From assembly GCA_021848375.1 (NCBI GenBank), contig JAJZUR010000039.1, forward strand, positions 1 through 11,935: DNA of 11,935 bases, in the 5' to 3' direction. Below are positions 1-7,539 of this stretch, in pieces (position 1 is the first letter of the stretch; each line of letters begins with the position of its first letter). Made by a program: the position numbers and the translations under genes. The notes under the pieces were generated by a model, which saw only the letters and a list, made by a program, of their open reading frames with translations, ran no database searches and was not told the origin of the DNA. The DNA comes from Pseudomonadota bacterium. Lineage in GTDB: Bacteria; Pseudomonadota; Gammaproteobacteria; UBA6186; Azoamicaceae.

Positions 1-2873
1 AAAAAATCGGTTGCGCTTTGGTCGCCAGTAATGACGTCCGCTTTATCCAGCAAGAAGATTTTGAGGCGCATGAAGCAAGAGTTTGTATTCATGAAGGTGT
101 GACGTTAACGGATCCAAGTCGTGCGCACTTATATCATGAAGAACAATATTTAAAATCAGCCGAAAAGATGCAATTACTTTTTGCAGATATTCCAGAATCC
201 ATTGAAAATAGCATCGAAATTGCCAAACGCTGTACCTTAAAATTAACGTTGGGTAAAACCTACTTGCCAAATTATCCGGTTGAAACGGGCAAAACCATTG
301 AACAATATTTAATGGAGGTTTCAAGACAGAGACTTTCGCAAAAATTTGCCAATAAAGCTGTTCCAGAAACTTATCAAGCGCGATTGGAAACCGAATTAAC
401 GGTTTTAAATGCCATGGGGTATGCGGGCTATTTTTTAATTGTCGCCGATTTTATTCAATGGTCGAAAAATAATAAAATTCCGGTTGGACCGGGACGAGGA
501 TCGGGTGCTGGATCGCTCGTTGCCTATGTGTTAGGGATCACGGGTATTGATCCTTTGCAATATGATTTACTTTTTGAACGCTTTTTAAATCCAGAACGCG
601 TTTCCATGCCAGACTTTGATATTGACTTTTGCATGGATGGCCGCGATCGCGTGATCGATTATGTGGCCAGGACATATGGAAAAGAGGCGGTTTCGCAGAT
701 CATCACTTATGGCACGATGGCGGCTAAGGCAGTAATACGAGATGTTGGACGAGTGCTCGGACATCCTTATGGCTTTGTCGATAAAATTGCGAAATTAATT
801 CCGCTTGAGTTGGGAATTACGTTAGAAAAGGCCTTGGCGCAAGAAGAAACCTTAAAACAGCGATATCAAGATGAAGATGAGGTGAGAAATCTTATCGATT
901 TAGCGAAGAAATTAGAAGGGATCACTCGTAATGCCGGGAAACACGCTGGGGGTGTTGTGATAGCCCCTTCAAAACTAACCGATTTTACTCCACTTTATTG
1001 TGATAGTAATGATGGAACTCTACTGACTCAATTTGATAAAAATGATGTTGAAGCGATTGGTTTAGTGAAATTTGACTTTTTAGGTTTAAGAACCTTAACC
1101 ATTATTGATTGGGCCTTAAAGACCATTAATGAGTTGCGTAGCCAAACTCATCTGCCTCCCATTGATATTGAAAAATTGCCTTTAGATGATCCCAAAACCT
1201 TTGACTTATTGCGTTCGTGTCAGACGACGGCCGTGTTTCAGTTAGAATCCCGCGGCATGAAAGATCTGGTGCGGCGTTTGCAGCCCGATAATTTTGAAGA
1301 AATAATTGCCTTGGTTGCGTTGTTTAGACCGGGTCCTTTGCAATCGGGGATGGTTGATGATTTTATTAATCGCAAACACGGTCGTGCGACACCTGAATAT
1401 TTACATCCGCGTTTACTGAATACCTTAAAACCTACCTATGGGATCATTCTATATCAAGAACAAGTGATGCAAATTGCCCAGATTTTGGCAGGGTATACCT
1501 TAGGCGCTGCGGATTTATTGCGCCGTGCGATGGGTAAGAAAAAACCTGAAGAAATGGCAAAACAACGAGAAATATTTGTCAAAGGCGCAACGAAGAATGG
1601 GGTCGAACCAGCGCGCGCGACCCACATTTTTGATTTAATGGAAAATTTTGCAGCTTATGGTTTTAATAAATCGCATTCAGCGGCCTATGCTTTAATAACG
1701 TATCAAACCGCATGGTTAAAAGCCCATTATAAAGAAGCATTTATGGCGGCGGTATTGTCGTCAGATATGGCGCATACGGATAAAGTGGTGATATTTTTGG
1801 ATGATTGTCAGCATTTAAAAATCCCGGTATTGCCGCCAAATGTTAATATCAGTGAATACAAGTTTTCGGTTGATGCCAAAAATCGTATTGTATATGGGTT
1901 AGGCGCTATTAAAGGGGTAGGGGAAGCGGCGATTCAGTGCATTATAGAAGCCCGAAAAAAAAAACCATTTTGCGATCTTTTTGATTTTTGTGCGCGGATT
2001 GATTCCAGAAAAGTGAGTCGACGAGTACTGGAAGCGCTTATTCGATCGGGCGCTTTTGATAGTTTTAACCAAGAGCGTTCTACTCTCATGCATAGTTTGG
2101 AAGATGCTATAACGGCTGCAGAACAAATGAGTAAAAATCGTCAACAAGGGCAACACGATCTTTTTGGAGGTTCCTTATCCCTAGAAGACATCATGCCAAA
2201 TGTTGCTGTGAAAATTGTTGAACCTTGGCCTGAACATATTCGTTTGCAGGGTGAAAAAGAAACGTTGGGTATTTATTTAACCGGCCATCCATTGCAGGCA
2301 TTTGAAAATGAATTACTTCACTTAAGAACCAGTGTTATCCGCGATTTAAGACCAGAGAGAAATAAAAGACAAATTATAGCAGGGATCATTGTTGCTATTC
2401 GCACCCTCTTTACACGCAAGGGTGATAAAATGGCTTTTATAACGCTGGATGATAGAACAGGACGGCAAGAAATTGCGATATTTTCAGATCAGTTTCGTGA
2501 TAATAAAGATTTGTTAGTGAAAGATAATTTAGTGATCGTAGAAGGCGAGGTGAGTCACGATGAATTTAGCGGCGGCTATAAAATGCGTTGTATGGAAGTG
2601 AGTAGTTTAGAAAAAGCGCGCTTGAAAGCTGCTAAATATCTGAATATTAAAGTCACTCAAACGGAAATTTCCGAACCTTTTGCGGAAAAATTGAAGGCTA
2701 TTTTTAAACCCCATCAGTTAGAAAGCGGCTGCCCCGTTCAACTTACCTATCAACGCAACGAATCCGATGTCACCCTACGCCTAGGGGAGAATTGGCGGGT
2801 ATTGCCGAAGCAATCCTTATTGGATTCCTTAAAGTCGCTAAAAGACATTGCGAGTGTTGATGTGGGATATTAA
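1..2873 (+). CDS. dnaE: DNA polymerase III alpha subunit, 5'-truncated by window edge
   Basis: Replicative C-family polymerase, the catalytic subunit of the Pol III core. The frame is open from base 3, so the gene starts outside the window. The TTG at 18 is not a real start, because the sequence upstream of it (KIGCAL) is in frame and what follows aligns with about residue 201 onward of the roughly 1160-residue E. coli protein. Counting from base 18, the three catalytic aspartates are visible: PDFDIDF supplies D201 and D203, and KFDFLGL supplies D353, matching E. coli D401, D403 and D555. The PGRGSGAGSL motif lies upstream of them. A helix-hairpin-helix stretch (GLGAIKGVG) follows near residue 630, a beta-clamp-binding motif QHDLF at 712-716, an OB fold at about 784-865, and then the tau-binding C-terminus. 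Most of the PHP domain is missing only because of the window edge. An A10 run at 1955-1964 is noted separately. Confidence 0.97.
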   Translation, partial: KIGCALVASNDVRFIQQEDFEAHEARVCIHEGVTLTDPSRAHLYHEEQYLKSAEKMQLLFADIPESIENSIEIAKRCTLKLTLGKTYLPNYPVETGKTIEQYLMEVSRQRLSQKFANKAVPETYQARLETELTVLNAMGYAGYFLIVADFIQWSKNNKIPVGPGRGSGAGSLVAYVLGITGIDPLQYDLLFERFLNPERVSMPDFDIDFCMDGRDRVIDYVARTYGKEAVSQIITYGTMAAKAVIRDVGRVLGHPYGFVDKIAKLIPLELGITLEKALAQEETLKQRYQDEDEVRNLIDLAKKLEGITRNAGKHAGGVVIAPSKLTDFTPLYCDSNDGTLLTQFDKNDVEAIGLVKFDFLGLRTLTIIDWALKTINELRSQTHLPPIDIEKLPLDDPKTFDLLRSCQTTAVFQLESRGMKDLVRRLQPDNFEEIIALVALFRPGPLQSGMVDDFINRKHGRATPEYLHPRLLNTLKPTYGIILYQEQVMQIAQILAGYTLGAADLLRRAMGKKKPEEMAKQREIFVKGATKNGVEPARATHIFDLMENFAAYGFNKSHSAAYALITYQTAWLKAHYKEAFMAAVLSSDMAHTDKVVIFLDDCQHLKIPVLPPNVNISEYKFSVDAKNRIVYGLGAIKGVGEAAIQCIIEARKKKPFCDLFDFCARIDSRKVSRRVLEALIRSGAFDSFNQERSTLMHSLEDAITAAEQMSKNRQQGQHDLFGGSLSLEDIMPNVAVKIVEPWPEHIRLQGEKETLGIYLTGHPLQAFENELLHLRTSVIRDLRPERNKRQIIAGIIVAIRTLFTRKGDKMAFITLDDRTGRQEIAIFSDQFRDNKDLLVKDNLVIVEGEVSHDEFSGGYKMRCMEVSSLEKARLKAAKYLNIKVTQTEISEPFAEKLKAIFKPHQLESGCPVQLTYQRNESDVTLRLGENWRVLPKQSLLDSLKSLKDIASVDVGY

Positions 2874-2922
2874 GTCAAGTCAAGGTGTCAAGTCTTGAAA
2901 TTTGACAAATCGAAAAGTAAAA

Positions 2923-2953
2923 AATCTAGACTTGCCACCTTTGCTTCTAGATT
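2923..2953. repeat. Inverted repeat between dnaE and accA
   Basis: AATCTAGA at 2923-2930 and TCTAGATT at 2946-2953 form perfect 8-base arms around a 15-base loop. A transcript could fold here in the dnaE 3' region or the accA leader. No T-run follows, so it is a poor candidate for an intrinsic terminator. It could be a weak RNA-stabilising hairpin or chance in AT-rich DNA. Confidence 0.35.
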
Positions 2954-2955
2954 CA

Positions 2956-2984
2956 TTGTCTAAAGCATTGTTTTTCGGTACTCT
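2956..2984 (+). promoter_or_regulatory. Possible sigma70-type promoter for accA
   Basis: TTGTCT (2956-2961) and TACTCT (2979-2984) are separated by 17 bases. The -35 box matches four of six consensus positions. The -10 box matches only three, but these include the important first, second and last positions. Transcription would begin near 2991, leaving a leader of about 30 bases before the accA ATG at 3020. A perfect TTGACA at 2902-2907 is an alternative -35, but the hexamer 17 bases after it (TCTAGA) is poor. Confidence 0.3.
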
Positions 2985-3019
2985 AGTGGGGTAGAAACCA
3001 CCATATATTGAGTTATCTA

Positions 3020-3973
3020 ATGGGCTTAACTTTGAATTATTTGGAATTTGAACGGCCGATTGCCGAGCTGGAAGCCAAGATCGAAGAGCTGCGGCTGGTT
3101 GGCACGGACAGCGTCATTAATATTCAGGATGAAATTGCTCGTCTGGAGTCCAAAAGCCGCGAATTAACGGAGTCCATTTTTCGATCGCTCACCGACTGGC
3201 AAATCGTGCAATTAGCTAGACATCCGCAAAGACCTTATAGCCTTGATTATATTCCTCGGGTATTTACTGAATTTGAAGAATTGCATGGCGATCGCGCTTA
3301 TGCAGATGATCGGGCAGTTGTGACGGGTTTGGCTCGTTTAGACGGCGATCCGGTGATGATTATTGGGCAGCAAAAAGGGCGCGACACTAAAGAAAAATTG
3401 TTACGAAATTTTGGCATGATGCACCCCGAAGGCTATCGTAAGGCGCTGCGTATGGCAAAACTCGCTGAAAAGTTTAAGGTGCCGATTATTACCTTCATTG
3501 ATACGCCAGGCGCATACCCCGGTGTGGGGGCTGAGGCGCGTGGGCAAAGCGAAGCCATTGCCAGAAATCTTTTGGAATTTTCAAAGCTAGAAGTGCCGAT
3601 ATTATGCGTGGTCATTGGTGAAGGTTGTTCGGGTGGTGCACTTGGTATTGGGGTAGGTGATAAAACGTTAATGCTGCAATATGCATATTACGCAACTATT
3701 TCCCCGGAGGGGTGTGCAACGATTTTATGGAAGAGTGCAACCAAAGCAGAAGAAGCCGCCGAAGTGATGGGAATAACCGCGCAGCGTTTGTTAAAAATTG
3801 GACTCATTGATGAAATTATTGCAGAACCGTTAGGCGGTGCACATCGACGAATAGATGAAATGGCTGCACATTTAAAGAATGCGTTGGTTCAAAGTTTGCA
3901 ATCTTTTAAAAATCTTTCAACAGATAAATTACTTAAAATGCGGTACCAACGATGGATATCCATGGGAATTTAA
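3020..3973 (+). CDS. accA: Acetyl-CoA carboxylase carboxyltransferase alpha subunit
   Basis: AccA pairs with AccD in the carboxyltransferase that moves CO2 from carboxybiotin to acetyl-CoA, the first committed step of fatty acid synthesis in the cytosol. The product is 317 residues from ATG 3020 (E. coli 319) and aligns end to end. Visible landmarks are the N-terminal FERPIAELEAKI helix, RHPQRPYSLDYI, GQQKGRDTKEK, FIDTPGAYPGVGAEARGQSE, the glycine-rich oxyanion-hole loop GEGCSGGALGIGVGD, and ISPEGCA. The loop has Cys where E. coli has Gly. An in-frame TTG at 3008 would add four residues. I prefer ATG 3020 because the protein then begins like E. coli AccA and a weak GAG lies seven bases upstream. 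AccD, AccB and AccC are not in this window. The last 22 bases overlap tilS, which suggests cotranscription and translational coupling. Confidence 0.97.
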   Translation: MGLTLNYLEFERPIAELEAKIEELRLVGTDSVINIQDEIARLESKSRELTESIFRSLTDWQIVQLARHPQRPYSLDYIPRVFTEFEELHGDRAYADDRAVVTGLARLDGDPVMIIGQQKGRDTKEKLLRNFGMMHPEGYRKALRMAKLAEKFKVPIITFIDTPGAYPGVGAEARGQSEAIARNLLEFSKLEVPILCVVIGEGCSGGALGIGVGDKTLMLQYAYYATISPEGCATILWKSATKAEEAAEVMGITAQRLLKIGLIDEIIAEPLGGAHRRIDEMAAHLKNALVQSLQSFKNLSTDKLLKMRYQRWISMGI

Positions 3974-4962
3974 ATTTAACGCCCGCAAAAATCAAAGCAA
4001 AAATTCTCTCATTAACAAGTGCCAAGCATTTATGGGTAGGGTATAGCGGTGGCATGGATTCTCACGTTTTATTGCACGGCGTTGTGCAGGCTTTTGCGGA
4101 TGATCCAGATCTAGAAATTGCTGCCTTGCATATTCATCATGGAATTAGCCATTTTGCCGACGAATGGGTAATCCATTGTGAAAAGGTGTGTGCGGCATTA
4201 CAAGTACCGCTCACGGTATTGTATGTGGATGGTAAAGTTGTTGATGGCAGAAGCCCGGAAGAAGTCGCACGAGAAGCCCGTTTTACTGCATTTGAAAATT
4301 TTTTAAGCGCGGATGATTGTCTGTTATTAGCGCATCATGAAGCTGATCAAGCGGAAACTATTTTATTAAGATTATTTCGAGGTACGGGTCCTTTGGGTTT
4401 AGGCGGGATCCCGGAGCGTTCTAATGTTGGCAAAAGTCATTTGATTCGTCCTTTATTATGGGAGCCAAAAGCCGACATCGAGCAATATGCCAGGGCCAAT
4501 CATTTACAGTGGATCGAAGATGACAGTAATGCCAACCGCCGTTTTGATCGCAATTATTTGCGAGAGGAAATTATGCCAATTATCAGCGCACGCTGGCCGC
4601 GTGTCGTGCGTTCTGTGAATAGAGCCGGTGCGCTCTGTTTTGAAACAGCAACCGCCGTACAAATCTTAGCTCTGCAAGATTTGGAACTGGTGAAAGGCAA
4701 AGAACCTGCAAATCTTTCTGTTTCGAAACTGCTGCCTATGGAAATTGCGAGACGCCGCGGGGTTATCCGTTGTTGGCTGCAACAGAAGGGATTTTCCGCA
4801 CCGAGCTTTGATCATATGGTTAGGATCGATAAGGAAGTGCTTTACGCAAAAGCGGGCGCAAAACCGCAGTTAAAAATTGGTGACTATGAGATTCGCCGGG
4901 TGGGGGACGAATTATGTGTTCAGATTTTTGCCCAAGTCCCAGAAAGTGAAGAAAAGAGTTAG
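3952..4962 (+). CDS. tilS: tRNA(Ile)-lysidine synthetase, short form lacking the C-terminal domain
   Basis: TilS uses ATP and lysine to convert C34 of the CAU-anticodon tRNA-Ile to lysidine, so that the tRNA reads AUA and accepts isoleucine. The PP-loop motif SGGMDS is at residues 32-37. HIHHGIS follows at 60-65, EEVAREARF at 102-110, an HHEADQAET block at 127-135, and the IEDDSN...DRNYLR substrate region near 195. The usual HxxDDQxET has its first Asp replaced by Ala here. The protein is 336 residues against 432 in E. coli. It ends just after the segment matching E. coli LRLGAFEIRR, so the second C-terminal domain is absent. The 110 bases downstream contain no remnant of it. The start overlaps accA by 22 bases and has no obvious Shine-Dalgarno sequence, which fits coupled translation. 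Identity is secure; whether the short form keeps full tRNA discrimination is unknown. Confidence 0.93.
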   Translation: MDIHGNLNLTPAKIKAKILSLTSAKHLWVGYSGGMDSHVLLHGVVQAFADDPDLEIAALHIHHGISHFADEWVIHCEKVCAALQVPLTVLYVDGKVVDGRSPEEVAREARFTAFENFLSADDCLLLAHHEADQAETILLRLFRGTGPLGLGGIPERSNVGKSHLIRPLLWEPKADIEQYARANHLQWIEDDSNANRRFDRNYLREEIMPIISARWPRVVRSVNRAGALCFETATAVQILALQDLELVKGKEPANLSVSKLLPMEIARRRGVIRCWLQQKGFSAPSFDHMVRIDKEVLYAKAGAKPQLKIGDYEIRRVGDELCVQIFAQVPESEEKS

Positions 4963-4984
4963 AAATTCAACAAAATTTTACAAG

Positions 4985-5013
4985 TTGAGCTTTACTTTCT
5001 ATTTTGATATGCT
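4985..5013 (+). promoter_or_regulatory. Probable sigma70 promoter with extended -10, upstream of pyrG
   Basis: TTGAGC (4985-4990) is a four-of-six -35 box. After exactly 17 bases comes TATGCT (5008-5013), a four-of-six -10 box immediately preceded by TGA, which makes an extended -10 element. Initiation would fall near 5020, giving a pyrimidine-rich leader of about 53 bases before the pyrG ATG. It would drive pyrG-kdsA-eno-ftsB and perhaps the gene at 9132. I see no attenuator hairpin in the leader. Confidence 0.6.
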
Positions 5014-5072
5014 TTAAACCCGTCTAAGTCCACTTTTCACTTACTTTTTTTCTGATAAGGATCTAGATTTAC

Positions 5073-6713
5073 ATGACGCGATATATATTTGTGACTGGAG
5101 GCGTTGTTTCATCTCTAGGAAAGGGGATAGCAGCAGCATCTCTCGGTGCAATATTAGAGTCCAGAAATCTCAAAGTCACGTTATTGAAATTTGATCCCTA
5201 TATTAATGTGGATCCGGGTACCATGAGCCCCTTTCAACATGGAGAAGTTTTTGTGACCGAGGATGGCGCAGAAACCGATTTAGATCTAGGGCATTATGAA
5301 CGCTTTGTGCGAACGACAATGTCCAAACATAACAATTTTACCACCGGACTGATTTATGAAGCAGTGATTGCCAAAGAACGTCGCGGTGATTATTTAGGCG
5401 CGACCGTGCAAGTGATTCCCCATATCACCGATGAAATTAAACGCTGTATTGTTGAAAACAGCAAGGGTTATGATATTGCGTTGATCGAAATTGGCGGCAC
5501 AGTTGGTGATATTGAATCTTTACCTTTCCTGGAAGCCATTCGTCAATTAAGAGGAGAGTTGGGATCAGCGCATACTGTGTTTATCCATTTAACCTTATTG
5601 CCTTATATTCCAACCGCAGGCGAAGTAAAGACCAAGCCGACGCAACATTCAGTCAAGGAGCTGCGCTCCATTGGTATTTTACCGGATATTTTAATTTGTC
5701 GTTCACAAGCTCCTTTGCGTGATACTGATCGAAAAAAGATTGCCTTATTCACCAATGTAGAAGAACGCGCTATTATTACCTCTTTAGATATGCCTTCGAT
5801 TTATGAAATCCCGATTATGTTACATCAACAACATTTGGATGACATTGTTTTAGAAAAATTAAGTTTCAAAGCAAAACCTACGGATTTAAGAGAATGGGCG
5901 CAAGTGGTACTACGGTTACAACATCCGAAACATGACGTTCGTATCGCCATGGTTGGTAAATATGTCAATTATTCGGATGCCTATAAATCGTTGAATGAAG
6001 CCTTAGCGCATGCGGGGGTTCATACCCATACGCGGGTCAATATTGATTACGTAGATTCTGAGCGAGTTGAGCGCGAAGGCGTGACAATTTTAGAGGGCTA
6101 TGATGCCATTTTAGTGCCTGGGGGCTTTGGCAGTCGCGGGATTGAAGGAAAAATAATGGCTGCAGAATTTGCTAGGATAAATCGAATTCCTTATCTTGGG
6201 ATTTGCTTAGGACTGCAAATAGCGGTAATAGAATTAGCGCGTCATGTCGCCAACATGGCAGGTGCGAATAGTACAGAGTTTGATTTGAATACACCCTATC
6301 CAGTTATTGGTTTAGTGACAGAATGGATGACTGAAACCGGGAAGACTGAAAAACGGAATGCAAAGAGTGATTTAGGCGGTACGATGCGGTTGGGCGCACA
6401 AAAGTGCAAACTACTTTCCGGCAGTTTGGTAGAAAAAATTTATGGTAAAAATCCGATCACCGAAAGACATCGGCATCGTTACGAAGTAAACAATCATTTC
6501 CTACCGAAGCTCGAAGCAGCAGGGCTTAAATTTTCAGGGCGTTCCGTAGACGGCAGCTTGGTTGAAATGATTGAATTGCCTAACCATCCTTGGTTTGTAG
6601 GGTGTCAATTTCATCCGGAATTTACCTCAACTCCTCGTGATGGTCATCCGCTTTTTAGCAGTTTTATACAAGCAGCCATTTCGCATCAAGAGGAGAATAT
6701 AAATGACCAGTAG
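5073..6713 (+). CDS. pyrG: CTP synthase (glutamine-hydrolysing)
   Basis: PyrG aminates UTP to CTP using ATP and ammonia from glutamine, the last step of pyrimidine nucleotide synthesis. The product has 546 residues (E. coli 545). The N-terminal synthetase domain opens with TGGVVSSLGKG (P-loop, residues 8-18), followed by LKFDPYINVDPGTMSPFQHGEVFV and DLDLGHYERF. The class I glutaminase domain occupies roughly residue 290 to the end. Its nucleophile is C378 in GICLGLQ, where Leu replaces the common Met, and its charge relay is H514 and E516 in QFHPEF. ATG 5073 has AAGGA at 5057-5061, a somewhat long spacing of 11 bases. The gene starts 110 bases after tilS, behind a good promoter, and its last 11 bases overlap kdsA. 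Confidence 0.98.
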   Translation: MTRYIFVTGGVVSSLGKGIAAASLGAILESRNLKVTLLKFDPYINVDPGTMSPFQHGEVFVTEDGAETDLDLGHYERFVRTTMSKHNNFTTGLIYEAVIAKERRGDYLGATVQVIPHITDEIKRCIVENSKGYDIALIEIGGTVGDIESLPFLEAIRQLRGELGSAHTVFIHLTLLPYIPTAGEVKTKPTQHSVKELRSIGILPDILICRSQAPLRDTDRKKIALFTNVEERAIITSLDMPSIYEIPIMLHQQHLDDIVLEKLSFKAKPTDLREWAQVVLRLQHPKHDVRIAMVGKYVNYSDAYKSLNEALAHAGVHTHTRVNIDYVDSERVEREGVTILEGYDAILVPGGFGSRGIEGKIMAAEFARINRIPYLGICLGLQIAVIELARHVANMAGANSTEFDLNTPYPVIGLVTEWMTETGKTEKRNAKSDLGGTMRLGAQKCKLLSGSLVEKIYGKNPITERHRHRYEVNNHFLPKLEAAGLKFSGRSVDGSLVEMIELPNHPWFVGCQFHPEFTSTPRDGHPLFSSFIQAAISHQEENINDQ

Positions 6714-7539
6714 TGTGATGGAATTATGTGGGGCACCTATTGGCAATCATCGGCCTTTCTTTTTGATTGCAGGCCCGTGTGTTATAGAAGGCGAAACGCT
6801 TGCGATCGAGACGGCTGGAAAACTAAAAGAAATAACCGATCGTTTAGGGATCCATTTTATCTATAAATCATCCTTTGATAAAGCAAACCGCACTTCGATA
6901 GAGAGTTTCAGAGGTTTAGGGATAGAAGAGGGCTTGCGCATTTTAGAGTTGGTGAAAAAACAATTTCAAGTTCCTGTGTTAACGGATGTTCATGAAGAAA
7001 CGCCTTTGTCTGAAGTTGCTTCGGTCGTTGACGTATTACAGACGCCCGCTTTTTTATGTCGCCAGACGGATTTTATTCAAAAAGTGGCGAGTTTTGGTTT
7101 GCCCGTGAATATTAAGAAAGGCCAATTTTTAGCGCCATGGGACATGAAAAATGTCGTTGCTAAAGCGCGGAGTGTTGGCAATAGCAAAATCATGGTGTGT
7201 GAACGGGGTGTTAGTTTTGGTTACAATAATTTAGTTTCTGACATGCGCTCGCTTGCTATTCTTCGTGAAACCCACTGTCCAGTGGTTTTTGATGCCACGC
7301 ATTCGGTGCAGCTTCCGGGTGGTCAAGGCAGTGCATCTGGCGGCCAGCGTGAATTTATTCCGGTTTTGGCGCGTGCCGCCGTTGCTGTCGGCGTTGCAGG
7401 ATTGTTTATGGAAACGCATCCTGAGCCAGATAACGCGTTAAGTGATGGGCCAAATGCATGGCCATTGGATAAAATGGAAGGGTTGTTAACAACGTTAATT
7501 CAATTGGATGAGGTAGTTAAAAATGGCCGAAATCAGTGA
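6703..7539 (+). CDS. kdsA: 3-deoxy-D-manno-octulosonate-8-phosphate synthase, metal-dependent type
   Basis: KdsA condenses phosphoenolpyruvate with arabinose 5-phosphate to give Kdo-8-phosphate, a precursor of the lipopolysaccharide inner core, so the organism probably makes LPS. The 278-residue product has the expected KSSFDKANRTS, FLCRQTDF and ERGVSFGYNNLVSDMRS motifs. It resembles the Aquifex metalloenzyme rather than E. coli KdsA: IAGPCVIEG carries C26 where E. coli has Asn, and H200 (DATHSVQLPG), E237 (METHPEP) and D248 (ALSDG) complete the metal set. All four are offset by 15 from Aquifex C11, H185, E222 and D233. ATG 6703 is supported by AGGAG at 6691-6695, seven bases upstream. The first 11 bases overlap pyrG and the last 17 overlap eno. 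Confidence 0.96.
   Translation: MTSSVMELCGAPIGNHRPFFLIAGPCVIEGETLAIETAGKLKEITDRLGIHFIYKSSFDKANRTSIESFRGLGIEEGLRILELVKKQFQVPVLTDVHEETPLSEVASVVDVLQTPAFLCRQTDFIQKVASFGLPVNIKKGQFLAPWDMKNVVAKARSVGNSKIMVCERGVSFGYNNLVSDMRSLAILRETHCPVVFDATHSVQLPGGQGSASGGQREFIPVLARAAVAVGVAGLFMETHPEPDNALSDGPNAWPLDKMEGLLTTLIQLDEVVKNGRNQ

Noticed and set aside
18..20. TTG as a start of dnaE
   Set aside because: The frame is open upstream to the window edge, and the sequence begins about 200 residues into the family alignment, so the true start is outside the window.
2902..2930. Perfect TTGACA with TCTAGA 17 bases later as the accA promoter
   Set aside because: The -10 match is only three of six and misses the second and last positions. 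The pair at 2956-2984 is slightly better, so this is mentioned only as an alternative.
3008..3019. In-frame TTG as the accA start
   Set aside because: It would add four residues not seen in E. coli AccA, and the nearest GGGG is too far upstream. ATG 3020 fits the family N-terminus better.
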